In this document: positions 7,408 through 16,031 of the stretch, piece after piece
Layout: each line of letters starts with the position of its first letter
Position numbering within the stretch: the stretch's first letter is position 1
Program-made: the position numbers and the translations under genes
Assembly (NCBI RefSeq): GCF_022761035.1
Contig: NZ_JAKWJP010000006.1
Span: 339,411-403,410, forward strand
Origin: Microbacterium sp. SS28
GTDB taxonomy: Bacteria; Actinomycetota; Actinomycetes; Actinomycetales; Microbacteriaceae
DNA length: 64,000 nt
Direction: 5' to 3'
Notes under the pieces: generated by a model
Told to the model about the DNA's origin: nothing
Database searches by the model: none
The model's input: only the letters and a program-made list of their open reading frames with translations

Positions 7408-9357
7408 TCAGCCGTCGATGACGGCGACGAGCTCGTCGAGGAAGGTGGCGAAGTCCGTCCCGCGGCGCAGGATGCGCTGGACGCTCTCGCGCTCGGAGAA
7501 CACCTCGACCAGCTGCTCGAACACCGTCTGGAACGCCTCGCGGTCGGTCTCCGAGAACGCGACGAGCGCGACGACCTGCACGCGGCCGTCGCCCCACGGG
7601 ATCGACGGGTCAGCGATGCCGACGGCGATCGCGGTGCGCGTCGCCGTCATGCCGAGGGCGTGCGGCACCGCGAGCGCATCCGTGAACGCGGTCGAGGAGA
7701 GGTGCTCGCGCTGGATCGCACGCTGCACGTAGTCATCGTCGATCACGCCCCGGGCGACGAGCGGCTCGCCGAGCAGACGGATGACGTCGTCCTCGCCGCC
7801 GGCCGGATCGAGGCCGCGCACGAAGGCCGACTCCTCGAACCATCCCTCGAGCTCGGTGCGCAGCCGCGCGAGCCGGCGTCCGCGGCGGATGCGCCCCGCC
7901 GCCGCCTGAACGCGCTCGACGTCGCCGTCGGTGAGGAACGGCTGGATCCGCACGAGCCGGTCCCCCGGCATCCAATCCCCCGCCGGCGGCTCGATCGTCG
8001 TGAGCACGAGGTCGGTGTCGATCGAGGCCCAGTCCGGGTCGACGCGGGTCTCGACGCCCGTCACCTCGATCGCCTGCCCGAGCGAGCGGTCGACCGACGA
8101 GCGCAGCAGCTCGTGCAGCTCGTAGTACCCGGGGCACACGATCGTCGCCGTGAGCAGCTGATCGGCCCGCCGGCTGCGCTCCAGGCGGCCCCCGACATGC
8201 ATCGCGATGTACGCGATCTCGTCGTCGAGCAGCGGGATCCCGAGACTCTCGTGCAGGCCGTTCGCGATGTACACGGCGACCTCGAAGATCATCGGGTACG
8301 ACGCCTTGAGCGAGCGCGTGAGCGGATTGCGCGACCACGCGTCCTCGCGGGCGCGCAGGCGCAGGTTCTGCACGTGCAGCGCGAGCCGCAGGATGAAGTC
8401 CTCATGCAGGATGTCGACGAGGAACTCGGATGCCGCGGCCTCGACGATCGCGCGCACCGCCTGCTCGACCTCGGCGTCGAGACGTTCGCGCACGTGCATC
8501 TGCGGCGCCGTGGCGCCCGGCGCGACGACCCGCGTGAGCACGAGCGACGAGAGGTGCTGCACGTCGGCCGTCCCGAGCGCGACGCCCAGGTGCGCTTCGG
8601 CGAGCTCGGCGAGGATCGCGCCGACCTCGGCGCTCGCCGGTGACGCCGAGGCGGTGTCGCTCTCGAGGGGGCGGTGCTGCGCCGTGCGGTCGGCCGAGAT
8701 CGCGATGTGCATGACGACGTCGGCGATGCCGTACTCGTTGACGAAGTAGCCGAGCGCTCCGAGGCGCGTCACGAGGTCGGTCTTGAACGGCCCGAAGGCG
8801 CGCGCCCCGACGGAGGCGTCGCCCAGCGTGCGGCGCAGCGCCTCGAGGTCGAACGACCCCGCGTCCATCTCGTCGTGCGCGAGGCGGCTGAGCAGGCGCC
8901 GCTGCGCGCCTTCCGTCCCCCGCAGCCGCGCCTGGGACGCGGATCGCTCGAGCGTCAGCTGCGTGCCGCCGAGGAGCGAGCGCACCCGCGCGAGGTCGGC
9001 GTCGAGCGTCGCCGACGACACGTGCAGGCGCTCGGCCGTCTCGAACACGTCGATGCCCTCGGGTTCGTCCAGGAGGGCGCGCACGAGCGTGTGCAGGCGG
9101 TCGCGGGGGGTCGCGGCATCCGTCGTTCCATTCGTCCGCAGGGCCGAACCCGCCTCGGACCCCGCGCGGTAGCCGAGCGGGCCGGATTCGATCGCGGTGC
9201 CCGGGAGGACGCGCGCGTTGACGGCGGTCACATACGACCGGATGCTGCGCGGAGTCACCCCCAGCGCATCGGCGAGCGTGGACGCCGTCGCCCACTCGCC
9301 GTCGCGGGCGAGCAGGACGAGCAGGACGAGCAGGCGGTCCTGCCTCGCTCTGGTCAC
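7408..9357 (-). CDS. mtlR: MtlR/BglG-family PRD regulator of mannitol PTS genes
   Basis: 649-residue PTS-controlled transcriptional activator. By eye the order is an HTH domain (about 8-52), a second HTH (about 85-130), two PRD domains (about 175-280 and 290-395, with MHIAIS and IAYIAMHVGG), a short EIIB-like domain (about 400-490) and an EIIA(mannitol/fructose)-like domain (about 505-645) with a VPHA phospho-His. Such proteins are switched by phosphorylation from HPr and EII components and activate mannitol operons. It is divergent from the mannitol PTS operon, with a 156-nt intergenic space. GTG 9357 is chosen because the HTH domain starts immediately after; the longer open frame upstream runs antisense through the EIIB gene and is not plausible. 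Confidence 0.9.
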   Translation of the reverse strand: MTRARQDRLLVLLVLLARDGEWATASTLADALGVTPRSIRSYVTAVNARVLPGTAIESGPLGYRAGSEAGSALRTNGTTDAATPRDRLHTLVRALLDEPEGIDVFETAERLHVSSATLDADLARVRSLLGGTQLTLERSASQARLRGTEGAQRRLLSRLAHDEMDAGSFDLEALRRTLGDASVGARAFGPFKTDLVTRLGALGYFVNEYGIADVVMHIAISADRTAQHRPLESDTASASPASAEVGAILAELAEAHLGVALGTADVQHLSSLVLTRVVAPGATAPQMHVRERLDAEVEQAVRAIVEAAASEFLVDILHEDFILRLALHVQNLRLRAREDAWSRNPLTRSLKASYPMIFEVAVYIANGLHESLGIPLLDDEIAYIAMHVGGRLERSRRADQLLTATIVCPGYYELHELLRSSVDRSLGQAIEVTGVETRVDPDWASIDTDLVLTTIEPPAGDWMPGDRLVRIQPFLTDGDVERVQAAAGRIRRGRRLARLRTELEGWFEESAFVRGLDPAGGEDDVIRLLGEPLVARGVIDDDYVQRAIQREHLSSTAFTDALAVPHALGMTATRTAIAVGIADPSIPWGDGRVQVVALVAFSETDREAFQTVFEQLVEVFSERESVQRILRRGTDFATFLDELVAVIDG

Positions 9358-9513
9358 GATCCCCCTCCGCGCCGCGCACTGCACCGGCGCGCGCGTCCAG
9401 TCAACCACGCACCGCTCGCCCGACGGCCGCGGCCTTCCGCAGGGGCGGAAAGAGACATGGTTGTCCCCTCCCAGCGTTTTCACAAGAATGGCCACACGAA
9501 GGAAGGCTGGTCG

Positions 9514-9882
9514 ATGAGGATCCTCGTGGTCTGCGGTGCAGGGGCGTCGAGCACCTTCGTCGCGCAGCGCGTGCGCCACGCCGCGAGTGAGGTCGGGCTC
9601 GCGTATTCGGCCTTCGCCGGCACCGAGCACTCCCTGCCGATCGACCTCGACTCGGCCGACGTCGTGCTCGTCGGACCCCATCTCGCCCACGCGATCCCCG
9701 CGATCGAGAAGGGCGCCGCGGCCCGCGGCACGACTGTCGTGCTGCTCCCGCCCGACATCTTCAACGACCTCGACGGGAAGCGCACGCTGCAGCTCGTCCG
9801 CGACGCCCTCGCGAGCGCGGGCGAAACCGACCCGCCGCCCGCCCAGCGGGCCACCACGCCGCCCGACACTTCGACGCTGTAA
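9514..9882 (+). CDS. Stand-alone PTS EIIB component (lactose/cellobiose-type fold)
   Basis: 122-residue cytosolic EIIB protein. Residues 1-14 (MRILVVCGAGASST) form the phosphocysteine loop with Cys7, which would accept phosphate from an EIIA histidine. The fold resembles the small PTS_IIB domain. The tail after about residue 100 (GETDPPPAQRATTPPD) looks disordered. It is the first gene of the mannitol operon, yet MtlA already carries its own EIIB domain and no second EIIC is visible, so its partner is unclear. It may act as a regulatory phospho-acceptor for MtlR or serve an EIIC elsewhere. The ATG is preceded by GAAGG. Confidence 0.85.
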   Translation: MRILVVCGAGASSTFVAQRVRHAASEVGLAYSAFAGTEHSLPIDLDSADVVLVGPHLAHAIPAIEKGAAARGTTVVLLPPDIFNDLDGKRTLQLVRDALASAGETDPPPAQRATTPPDTSTL

Positions 9883-9900
9883 CGACTGAGAGGAAACGAC

Positions 9901-10176
9901 ATGCCAGAGATCTCCCGCACCGTGCGGATCGGCTCGTCCCACGGGCTGCACGCCCGGCCCGCGAAGCTCTTCGCGCAGGCCGCCAAGGGCGCCGGCATCC
10001 CGATCACGATCGCGAAGGACGCGGGCACCCCGGTCAACGCGGCGAGCATCCTCGGAGTCATCGCGCTCGGCGTCGAGCACGGCGACTACGTGACCCTCAC
10101 GGCCGACGGCGAGGGCGCCGAGGCGGCGCTCGACACGCTCGCCGAGCTCCTCACGACCGATCACGACGCGGAGTAG
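9901..10176 (+). CDS. ptsH: HPr phosphocarrier protein
   Basis: 91-residue HPr, which takes phosphate from Enzyme I and passes it to EIIA domains. The active-site motif SSHGLHARPAK gives phospho-His17. The region around NAASILGVIALG corresponds to the regulatory-serine helix of HPr proteins. The start is fixed by AGAGGAAA upstream and by normal family length. It sits 18 nt after the EIIB gene and 3 nt before ptsI, inside the mannitol operon. Confidence 0.96.
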   Translation: MPEISRTVRIGSSHGLHARPAKLFAQAAKGAGIPITIAKDAGTPVNAASILGVIALGVEHGDYVTLTADGEGAEAALDTLAELLTTDHDAE

Positions 10177-10179
10177 ATC

Positions 10180-11874
10180 ATGGCAGAGCTGCGAGGAGTC
10201 GGAATCGGCCTCGGGGTCGCACAGGGACCTGTCGCGCGGATGGCGGAGCCGCTGCCCGCGCCGAGCGACGGGCCGAGCGCGCTGAGTGCCGACGAGGAGA
10301 AGGCGCGCGTCAGCGAGGCAGTCGCCGCGGTCGCGCGCGAGCTCGAGGAGCGCGGCGCACAGGCCGGCGGCGCCGCGAGGGACGTGCTCGAGGCGCAGGC
10401 GATGATGGCGGAGGACCCGACCCTCGAGGACGAGGTCGCGTCGCGCATCGCCGCGGGCAAGACGGGCGAGTTCGCCGTGTTCGACGCGTTCGCGTCATTC
10501 CGCGACCAGCTGACTGCCCTCGGCGGGTACCTCGGCGAGCGCGCCGCCGACCTCGACGACGTCGCCCAGCGCGTCATCGCGCGGCTGCGCGGCGTGCCGG
10601 CTCCCGGCGTGCCCGACCCCGGGCATCCGTTCGTCCTCGTCGCCAAGGATCTCGCGCCCGCCGACACGGCCCTCCTCGACCTCGACAAGGTGCTCGCGCT
10701 CATCACGAGCGACGGCGGACCGACCTCGCATACCGCGATCCTCGCGCGCGAGAAGTCGATCGTCGCGATCGTCGGCGTCGCCGCCGCGAAGGACCTCACG
10801 GACGGCGAGGAGGTGATCGTGGATGCCGCAGCCGGCGTCGTCACGACCGCGCCGACGGCCGAAGAGCTCGAGCGCGCACTCAAGCGCGCGGCCGACCGTG
10901 CGGCACAGGCATCCGCCCCGCTCACGCCGGGCGCCCTCGCCGACGGCACTGCGATCCCGCTGCTCGCGAACCTCGGCAAGCCCGAGGGCGCGGCCGAGGC
11001 CGTCGAGCTGGGGGCGGAGGGAGTGGGGCTGTTCCGCACCGAGTTCCTCTTCCTGAGCTCGAACCAGGCGCCGACCGTCGCGCAGCAGAAAGAGGCCTAC
11101 ACGGCGCTCCTGTCGGCCTTCCCCGGCAAGAAGGTCGTCGTGCGCGCCCTCGACGCGGGAGCCGACAAGCCGCTCGCCTTCCTCAACGATGCGCACGAAG
11201 AGAACCCGGCACTGGGTCTGCGCGGCATCCGCGCCCTGCGCGCGAGCGAGGACATCCTGCGGGAGCAGCTCACGGCGCTGGCAGAGGCGGATGCCGCGAC
11301 CCGCCAGACAGCGGATGGCCCGGCCGATCTCTGGGTCATGGCACCCATGATCGCGACCGTCGAGGAGACGGAGTACTTCACGTCGCTCGCACGCGAGTAC
11401 GGGATCAAGACCGCCGGCGTGATGGTCGAGGTCCCCTCCTCGGCTCTCCTCGCCGACCGCATCCTCGGGATCGCCGACTTCGCGTCGATCGGCACGAACG
11501 ACCTGACGCAGTACACGCTCGCGGCGGACCGCCTGCTGGGATCGGTCGCGTCCTTCCAGGACCCGTGGCATCCCGCCGTCCTGCGGCTCATCCGCGAGGT
11601 GGGTCAGGCGGGCCGCGAGAACGGCAAGCCCGTCGGGATCTGCGGCGAGGCAGCGGCCGACCCGCTCCTGGCCGTCGTGCTCGTCGGTCTCGGCGCGACG
11701 AGCCTGTCGATGGCCCCCACCGCACTCGCCGACGTCCGCGCGTCGCTGCTGGAGTACACCCTCGCCGAGGCGCGCGGAATCGCCGAGGCGGCCCTCGCCG
11801 CCGATGATGCGGCATCCGCCCGGGACGCGGCGCGGGACGCCGCGGCCGCGAAGGGCACCGTAGCGGCCGGGTAG
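10180..11874 (+). CDS. ptsI: Phosphoenolpyruvate-protein phosphotransferase (Enzyme I)
   Basis: 564-residue Enzyme I, the first and sugar-nonspecific step of the PTS: it autophosphorylates from PEP and phosphorylates HPr. The phosphohistidine domain has GGPTSHTAILAREKSI with His184, and the C-terminal PEP-binding TIM barrel shows GLFRTEFLF, ALDAGADKPL and SIGTNDLTQYTLAADR. Length is close to that of typical Enzyme I (about 570). It follows ptsH by 3 nt and precedes mtlA by 28 nt (RBS AAGGAG). Finding ptsI within a mannitol operon means the general PTS proteins are probably induced with mannitol. Confidence 0.97.
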   Translation: MAELRGVGIGLGVAQGPVARMAEPLPAPSDGPSALSADEEKARVSEAVAAVARELEERGAQAGGAARDVLEAQAMMAEDPTLEDEVASRIAAGKTGEFAVFDAFASFRDQLTALGGYLGERAADLDDVAQRVIARLRGVPAPGVPDPGHPFVLVAKDLAPADTALLDLDKVLALITSDGGPTSHTAILAREKSIVAIVGVAAAKDLTDGEEVIVDAAAGVVTTAPTAEELERALKRAADRAAQASAPLTPGALADGTAIPLLANLGKPEGAAEAVELGAEGVGLFRTEFLFLSSNQAPTVAQQKEAYTALLSAFPGKKVVVRALDAGADKPLAFLNDAHEENPALGLRGIRALRASEDILREQLTALAEADAATRQTADGPADLWVMAPMIATVEETEYFTSLAREYGIKTAGVMVEVPSSALLADRILGIADFASIGTNDLTQYTLAADRLLGSVASFQDPWHPAVLRLIREVGQAGRENGKPVGICGEAAADPLLAVVLVGLGATSLSMAPTALADVRASLLEYTLAEARGIAEAALAADDAASARDAARDAAAAKGTVAAG

Positions 11875-11902
11875 GCCGTCACCCGAGATAAGGAGAACAG
11901 CC

Positions 11903-13459
11903 ATGACAACGGCGTCAACGCCCACTGCAGCCGGCAGAGCGCGGGTCGGAGTTCAGCGCTTCGGAACGTTCCTGTCCGGCATGATCATGCCCAACATCCC
12001 CGCGCTCATCGCGTGGGGCATCTTCACGGCCTTCTTCATCGAGGTCGGCTGGACACCCAACGCGGCCCTCGCGACGATCGTCGGCCCCTTCATCCACTAC
12101 CTGCTGCCGCTGATCATCGCCTACACAGGCGGCTCGATGGTCTACAACATCCGAGGCGGCGTCGTGGGATCGATCGCGACGATGGGTGCGATCGCGGGGT
12201 CGGACTACATCGTCGCGCAGTTCAACGCGGGCCTCGAAGAGGGCGCCGCGCAGCTGCCGCAGGTGCATATGTTCATCGGCGCCATGATCCTCGGCCCGCT
12301 GGCCGCGTGGACGATGAAGTGGCTCGACTCGCTGTGGGAGGGCAAGATCAAGGCGGGCTTCGAGATGCTCGTCAACATGTTCTCGGCCGGCATCTGGGGC
12401 TTCGCGATGGCGATCGTGGGCTTCTACCCCGTGGCCCTGATCGTCAACTGGATCATGGCGGCGCTGGGACGCGGTGTCGAGTGGCTCGTCGACATGAACC
12501 TCCTGCCGCTGACCAGCGTCCTGATCGAGCCGGCGAAGGTGTTCTTCCTCAACAACGCGATCAACCACGGCGTCCTGACGCCGCTGGGGCTCGCGCAGGC
12601 CGCGGAAGACGGCTCGTCGATCCTGTTCCTGCTCGAGGCCAACCCCGGCCCCGGTGTCGGACTCCTGCTCGCGTTCACGTTCTTCGGCATCGGCGCGGCA
12701 CGCGCGTCGGCACCCGGCGCGGCAGTGATCCAGTTCTTCGGCGGCATCCACGAGGTGTACTTCCCGTACGCGCTCATGAAGCCGATCCTGATCCTCGCGC
12801 TCATCGCGGGCGGTGCGACGGGTGTCACGACGAACATGCTCCTCGGCGGTGCGCTGCGTGCACCGGCGGCACCGGGCAGCATCTTCGCGGTGCTGCTGCA
12901 GACGGCGCCAGGGGCGTACTTCGCGGTGATCCTCTCCGTCATCCTGTCGGCGACCGTGACGTTCCTCATCGCAGGCGTCATCCTGCGGGCCTCGCGCAAG
13001 CGCGACCTCGAGGCGATGGCGGTCACAGACGACGCATTCGGCGCCGCGATCACGCAGACCGAGGCGGCCAAGGGCAAGAGCTCGGATGCCCTCGCGAACC
13101 TGCGCGGCGGTGCGGCGACCGAGGCCGACGGCCGCGGCGGCCCCGCGACCGGCACGCTGCCCCTGATCAAGAACGTCGTGTTCGCCTGCGATGCGGGCAT
13201 GGGCTCGTCCGCGATGGGCGCGAGCGTCCTGCGCAACAAGTTCAAGAAGGCGGGAATCGAGGACGTCACGGTCGTCAACAAGGCGATCGCGAACCTCGAC
13301 AAGACGGCCGATCTCGTCATCACGCAGAACCAACTGACGGACCGCGCGCGGCAGCAGACGCCGAACGCCGTCCACGTCTCGGTGGACAACTTCATGAATT
13401 CGCCGCGCTACGACGAGGTCGTGGACCTGGTGAAGGGCCAGCACGAGACGCAGGCCTGA
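11903..13459 (+). CDS. mtlA: PTS mannitol transporter, EIICB
   Basis: 518-residue membrane protein importing mannitol with phosphorylation to mannitol-1-phosphate. The N-terminal EIIC domain (about 1-350, many membrane helices, with GGIHEVYFPYALMKP and the NHG segment typical of MtlA) is followed by a linker and a cytosolic EIIB domain (about 420-518) with VVFACDAGMGSSAMGAS; phospho-Cys is about residue 429. Some MtlA proteins also carry EIIA; here EIIA is a separate gene (mtlF) 89 nt downstream. The ATG is preceded by AAGGAG. Confidence 0.97.
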   Translation: MTTASTPTAAGRARVGVQRFGTFLSGMIMPNIPALIAWGIFTAFFIEVGWTPNAALATIVGPFIHYLLPLIIAYTGGSMVYNIRGGVVGSIATMGAIAGSDYIVAQFNAGLEEGAAQLPQVHMFIGAMILGPLAAWTMKWLDSLWEGKIKAGFEMLVNMFSAGIWGFAMAIVGFYPVALIVNWIMAALGRGVEWLVDMNLLPLTSVLIEPAKVFFLNNAINHGVLTPLGLAQAAEDGSSILFLLEANPGPGVGLLLAFTFFGIGAARASAPGAAVIQFFGGIHEVYFPYALMKPILILALIAGGATGVTTNMLLGGALRAPAAPGSIFAVLLQTAPGAYFAVILSVILSATVTFLIAGVILRASRKRDLEAMAVTDDAFGAAITQTEAAKGKSSDALANLRGGAATEADGRGGPATGTLPLIKNVVFACDAGMGSSAMGASVLRNKFKKAGIEDVTVVNKAIANLDKTADLVITQNQLTDRARQQTPNAVHVSVDNFMNSPRYDEVVDLVKGQHETQA

Positions 13460-13468
13460 TCGGAGGCT

Positions 13469-13506
13469 CTCCGGGGTCGGATGCGCGCGATGCCCCGGCC
13501 CCGGAG
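13469..13506 (+). other. Intercistronic hairpin between mtlA and mtlF
   Basis: CTCCGGGG (13469-13476) can pair with CCCCGGAG (13499-13506); CCCC at 13493-13496 is an alternative partner for the left arm. It starts 10 nt after the mtlA stop and has no T-run. It could be a processing or partial-termination site setting the MtlA:MtlF ratio, or an mRNA 3'-end stabiliser. Confidence 0.55.
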
Positions 13507-13548
13507 TCCTCTCCCTACGGCATCCCGAATCAACGAAAGGCGGCAGAC

Positions 13549-13989
13549 ATGGCACGTGAGGTTCTCGGCATCGGACAGGTGCGGATCCACTCTTCGAGGT
13601 CGTCGAAAGAGGACGCGATGAAGGAGGCCGCCGACATCCTCGAAGCGGCCGGCGCCGTCACGAGCGCCTATTTCGACGCGATGCAGCAGCGCGAGCAGAC
13701 AGTGTCGACCTACATGGGTAACGAGCTCGCGATTCCGCACGGCACGAACGAGACCAAGAGCACGATCCTGGCCTCGGGGCTGTCGGTCGTGCGCTACGAC
13801 GGCGGCGTGGACTGGGACGGCGAGCCCGTCACGTTCGTCATCGGGATCGCCGGCAAGGGCGACGAGCATCTCGAGATCCTGTCGCAGATCGCGATCCTCT
13901 TCTCGGAGGAGGACGAGGTTGAGCGCCTCAAGAGCGCCCAGACGCCCGAGGAGCTCTTCGAGATGCTGAGCGCGGTCAACGAGTCATGA
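13549..13989 (+). CDS. mtlF: PTS mannitol-specific EIIA component
   Basis: 146-residue cytosolic EIIA of the mannitol/fructose family. It carries phosphate from HPr to the EIIB domain of MtlA. ELAIPHGTNE holds the phospho-His (about residue 64), and the C-terminal half (FVIGIAGKGDEHLEILSQIA) is the usual EIIA strand-helix block. ATG 13549 is preceded by GAAAGG and gives a family-sized protein. The stop overlaps the mtlD start (ATGA), so the two are translationally coupled. Confidence 0.95.
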   Translation: MAREVLGIGQVRIHSSRSSKEDAMKEAADILEAAGAVTSAYFDAMQQREQTVSTYMGNELAIPHGTNETKSTILASGLSVVRYDGGVDWDGEPVTFVIGIAGKGDEHLEILSQIAILFSEEDEVERLKSAQTPEELFEMLSAVNES

Positions 13990-15137
13990 AGGCCGTCCAC
14001 TTCGGCGCCGGCAACATCGGCCGGGGCTTCGTCGGACTGCTCCTGCACGAAGGCGGCTACGACCTGGTCTTCTCGGATGTCGCAGCCCCGCTCGTCGACG
14101 CCATCAACGAGGTCTCGTCCTACACGGTGCACGAAGTCGGCGAGGGCGGGCACGACACCGTCGTGACCGGCTTCCGCGCGATCAACAGCGCGGACGATCC
14201 CGACGACATCGTGGACGAGATCGCGACGGCCGACGTCGTCACGACGGCCGTCGGCCCGACGATCCTGAAGTTCGTCGCGCCGCACATCCTCAAGGGCCTC
14301 GCGCTGCGCGACCCCGCGGCACCGCCGCTGCACGTGATGGCGTGCGAGAACGCCATCAACGCGACCGACCTCCTGCGCGATGAGATCCGCGCGCAGGCTG
14401 GCGACGCGTGGGACGCGATCCACGGGCGCGCCGTGTTCGCCAACACCGCGGTCGACCGCATCGTGCCCGCCCAGCCTCCCGGCGGCGGCGTCGACGTGAC
14501 GGTCGAGCCGTTCTACGAGTGGGCGATCGAGGGCCCTCCCTTCGGCGACGCGCCGCCGTCGATCCCCGGCGCGCACTTCGTCGACGACCTCGCGCCCTAC
14601 ATCGAGCGCAAGCTCTTCACCGTCAACACGGGACACGCGACGACGGCCTACTTCGGTGCGCAGGCGGGAGTCGAGACGATCGCCGAGTCGCTCGCGGACG
14701 ACGCGATCGGGGCGAAGGTCGCGGCGGCGCTCGAAGAGACCTCCGCCCTGCTCGCGGCCAAGCACGGCCTCGACCCGGACGACCTCGCGGCGTACCGCGC
14801 GACGATCCTCGGGCGCTTCCGCAACGCGGCTCTCCCCGATACCGTGTGGCGCGTGGGTCGGCAGCCGCTGCGCAAGCTGTCCCGCAACGAGCGGTTCATC
14901 GGACCCGCCGCGGAAGCCGCCGAGCGCGGGCTCGCGACGGCCGCCCTCGTCGCCGCGATGGGCGCGGCCCTCGCGTTCGACGACGCCGAGGACGAGCAGT
15001 CGGTGCAGCTGCAGGCCCAGCTGCGCGAGCAAGATGCCGCGACCTTCACGGCAGCGGTGACGGGGCTCGAGCCGGAGCATCCGCTCTTCGCCCAGGTGCA
15101 GGCCGTCGTGGAGGCGCGACAGGCCGATTTAGGCTGA
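13986..15137 (+). CDS. mtlD: Mannitol-1-phosphate 5-dehydrogenase
   Basis: 383-residue NAD-dependent polyol-phosphate dehydrogenase that oxidises mannitol-1-phosphate to fructose-6-phosphate, the last step before glycolysis. The N-terminal dinucleotide fold starts MKAVHFGAGNIGRGFVGLLL; the catalytic segment around ERKLFTVNTGHA carries the lysine and histidine expected for the long-chain mannitol dehydrogenase family. Length equals that of classic MtlD (about 382). It is the last gene of the mannitol operon; the next gene has its own promoter-like TAGGCT overlapping this stop. Confidence 0.97.
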   Translation: MKAVHFGAGNIGRGFVGLLLHEGGYDLVFSDVAAPLVDAINEVSSYTVHEVGEGGHDTVVTGFRAINSADDPDDIVDEIATADVVTTAVGPTILKFVAPHILKGLALRDPAAPPLHVMACENAINATDLLRDEIRAQAGDAWDAIHGRAVFANTAVDRIVPAQPPGGGVDVTVEPFYEWAIEGPPFGDAPPSIPGAHFVDDLAPYIERKLFTVNTGHATTAYFGAQAGVETIAESLADDAIGAKVAAALEETSALLAAKHGLDPDDLAAYRATILGRFRNAALPDTVWRVGRQPLRKLSRNERFIGPAAEAAERGLATAALVAAMGAALAFDDAEDEQSVQLQAQLREQDAATFTAAVTGLEPEHPLFAQVQAVVEARQADLG

Positions 15138-15141
15138 AGGC

Positions 15142-15945
15142 ATGACCGCAGACGAGACCTCGCCCTCGACCGCAGCCGATGCATCCGACGCGCCTCCCGT
15201 GAAGAAGCGCCGCGGTCTGCGGATCCTGTGGTGGGTGCTCGGGATCATCGGCGGTCTCATCGTGGCGGCCATCGTCGGGATCCTGATCTGGAGCCAGGTG
15301 GGCGTGATGCAGGCGGAGGCCGAGCCGCTCGCCGCTGTGCAGGCCGATGACCGCATCGTCATCACGGACGACTCCGCGGCCTTCATCCTGGAACCGGCCT
15401 CGGGTGCGACGGGCGTCGGCCTCGTCTTCGTGCCGGGCGCCAAGGTCGAGGCCGCCGCGTACGCCGCGAAGCTCTCGGGGCTCGTCGCCGAGCAGGGTCT
15501 CACCGTCGTCATCACGAAGCCGTGGCTCAACCTCGCGTTCTTCGACCTCCGCCCGCTCGACGCTTTCACGAGCCTCGCGCCCGACGTCGACACGTGGATC
15601 GTCGGCGGCCATTCGCTGGGCGGCGTGCGGTCGTGCATGCTCGCGACGCAGGCCGACGCCCTCGCCCTGTTCGCCTCGTACTGCTCGACCGACCTCGCCT
15701 CCTCAGGGCTCCCGGTCCTCAGCATCAGCGGCAGCGAGGACGGACTCTCGACCCCCGAGGACATCCAGGCGGGCAGCACGCAGCTCCCGCCCGACGCCGA
15801 GTTCTTCGAGATCGAGGGCGCGAGCCACTCGTCCTTCGGCGACTACGGCCTGCAGGCGGGCGACGGAACTCCCACCATCTCGGACGACGAGATGACGGCC
15901 CAGATCACCGAACTCGTCGGCGCACTCGCGGCATCCCTCCAGTGA
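15142..15945 (+). CDS. Membrane-anchored alpha/beta hydrolase
   Basis: 267 residues: a short cytosolic N terminus, a KKRR basic patch, one membrane segment at about residues 28-54 (WWVLGIIGGLIVAAIVGILI), then an extracytoplasmic alpha/beta-hydrolase domain of the Abhydrolase_5 kind. The nucleophile elbow GGHSLGG has Ser158, and GASHSS provides a likely catalytic His229. The substrate is unknown; related proteins are often annotated only as alpha/beta hydrolase. TAGGCT (15130-15135) overlaps the mtlD stop and lies 6 nt before the ATG, so this gene is probably transcribed separately and leaderless. Confidence 0.85.
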   Translation: MTADETSPSTAADASDAPPVKKRRGLRILWWVLGIIGGLIVAAIVGILIWSQVGVMQAEAEPLAAVQADDRIVITDDSAAFILEPASGATGVGLVFVPGAKVEAAAYAAKLSGLVAEQGLTVVITKPWLNLAFFDLRPLDAFTSLAPDVDTWIVGGHSLGGVRSCMLATQADALALFASYCSTDLASSGLPVLSISGSEDGLSTPEDIQAGSTQLPPDAEFFEIEGASHSSFGDYGLQAGDGTPTISDDEMTAQITELVGALAASLQ

Positions 15946-16031
15946 TCCGCACCGCCGCGTGCGGACTCCCGGTTAACGGCGGCTAACATCGAGAGGCCGC
16001 TCATCCGGGGCGGGCACGACGGAGTGTGAAG

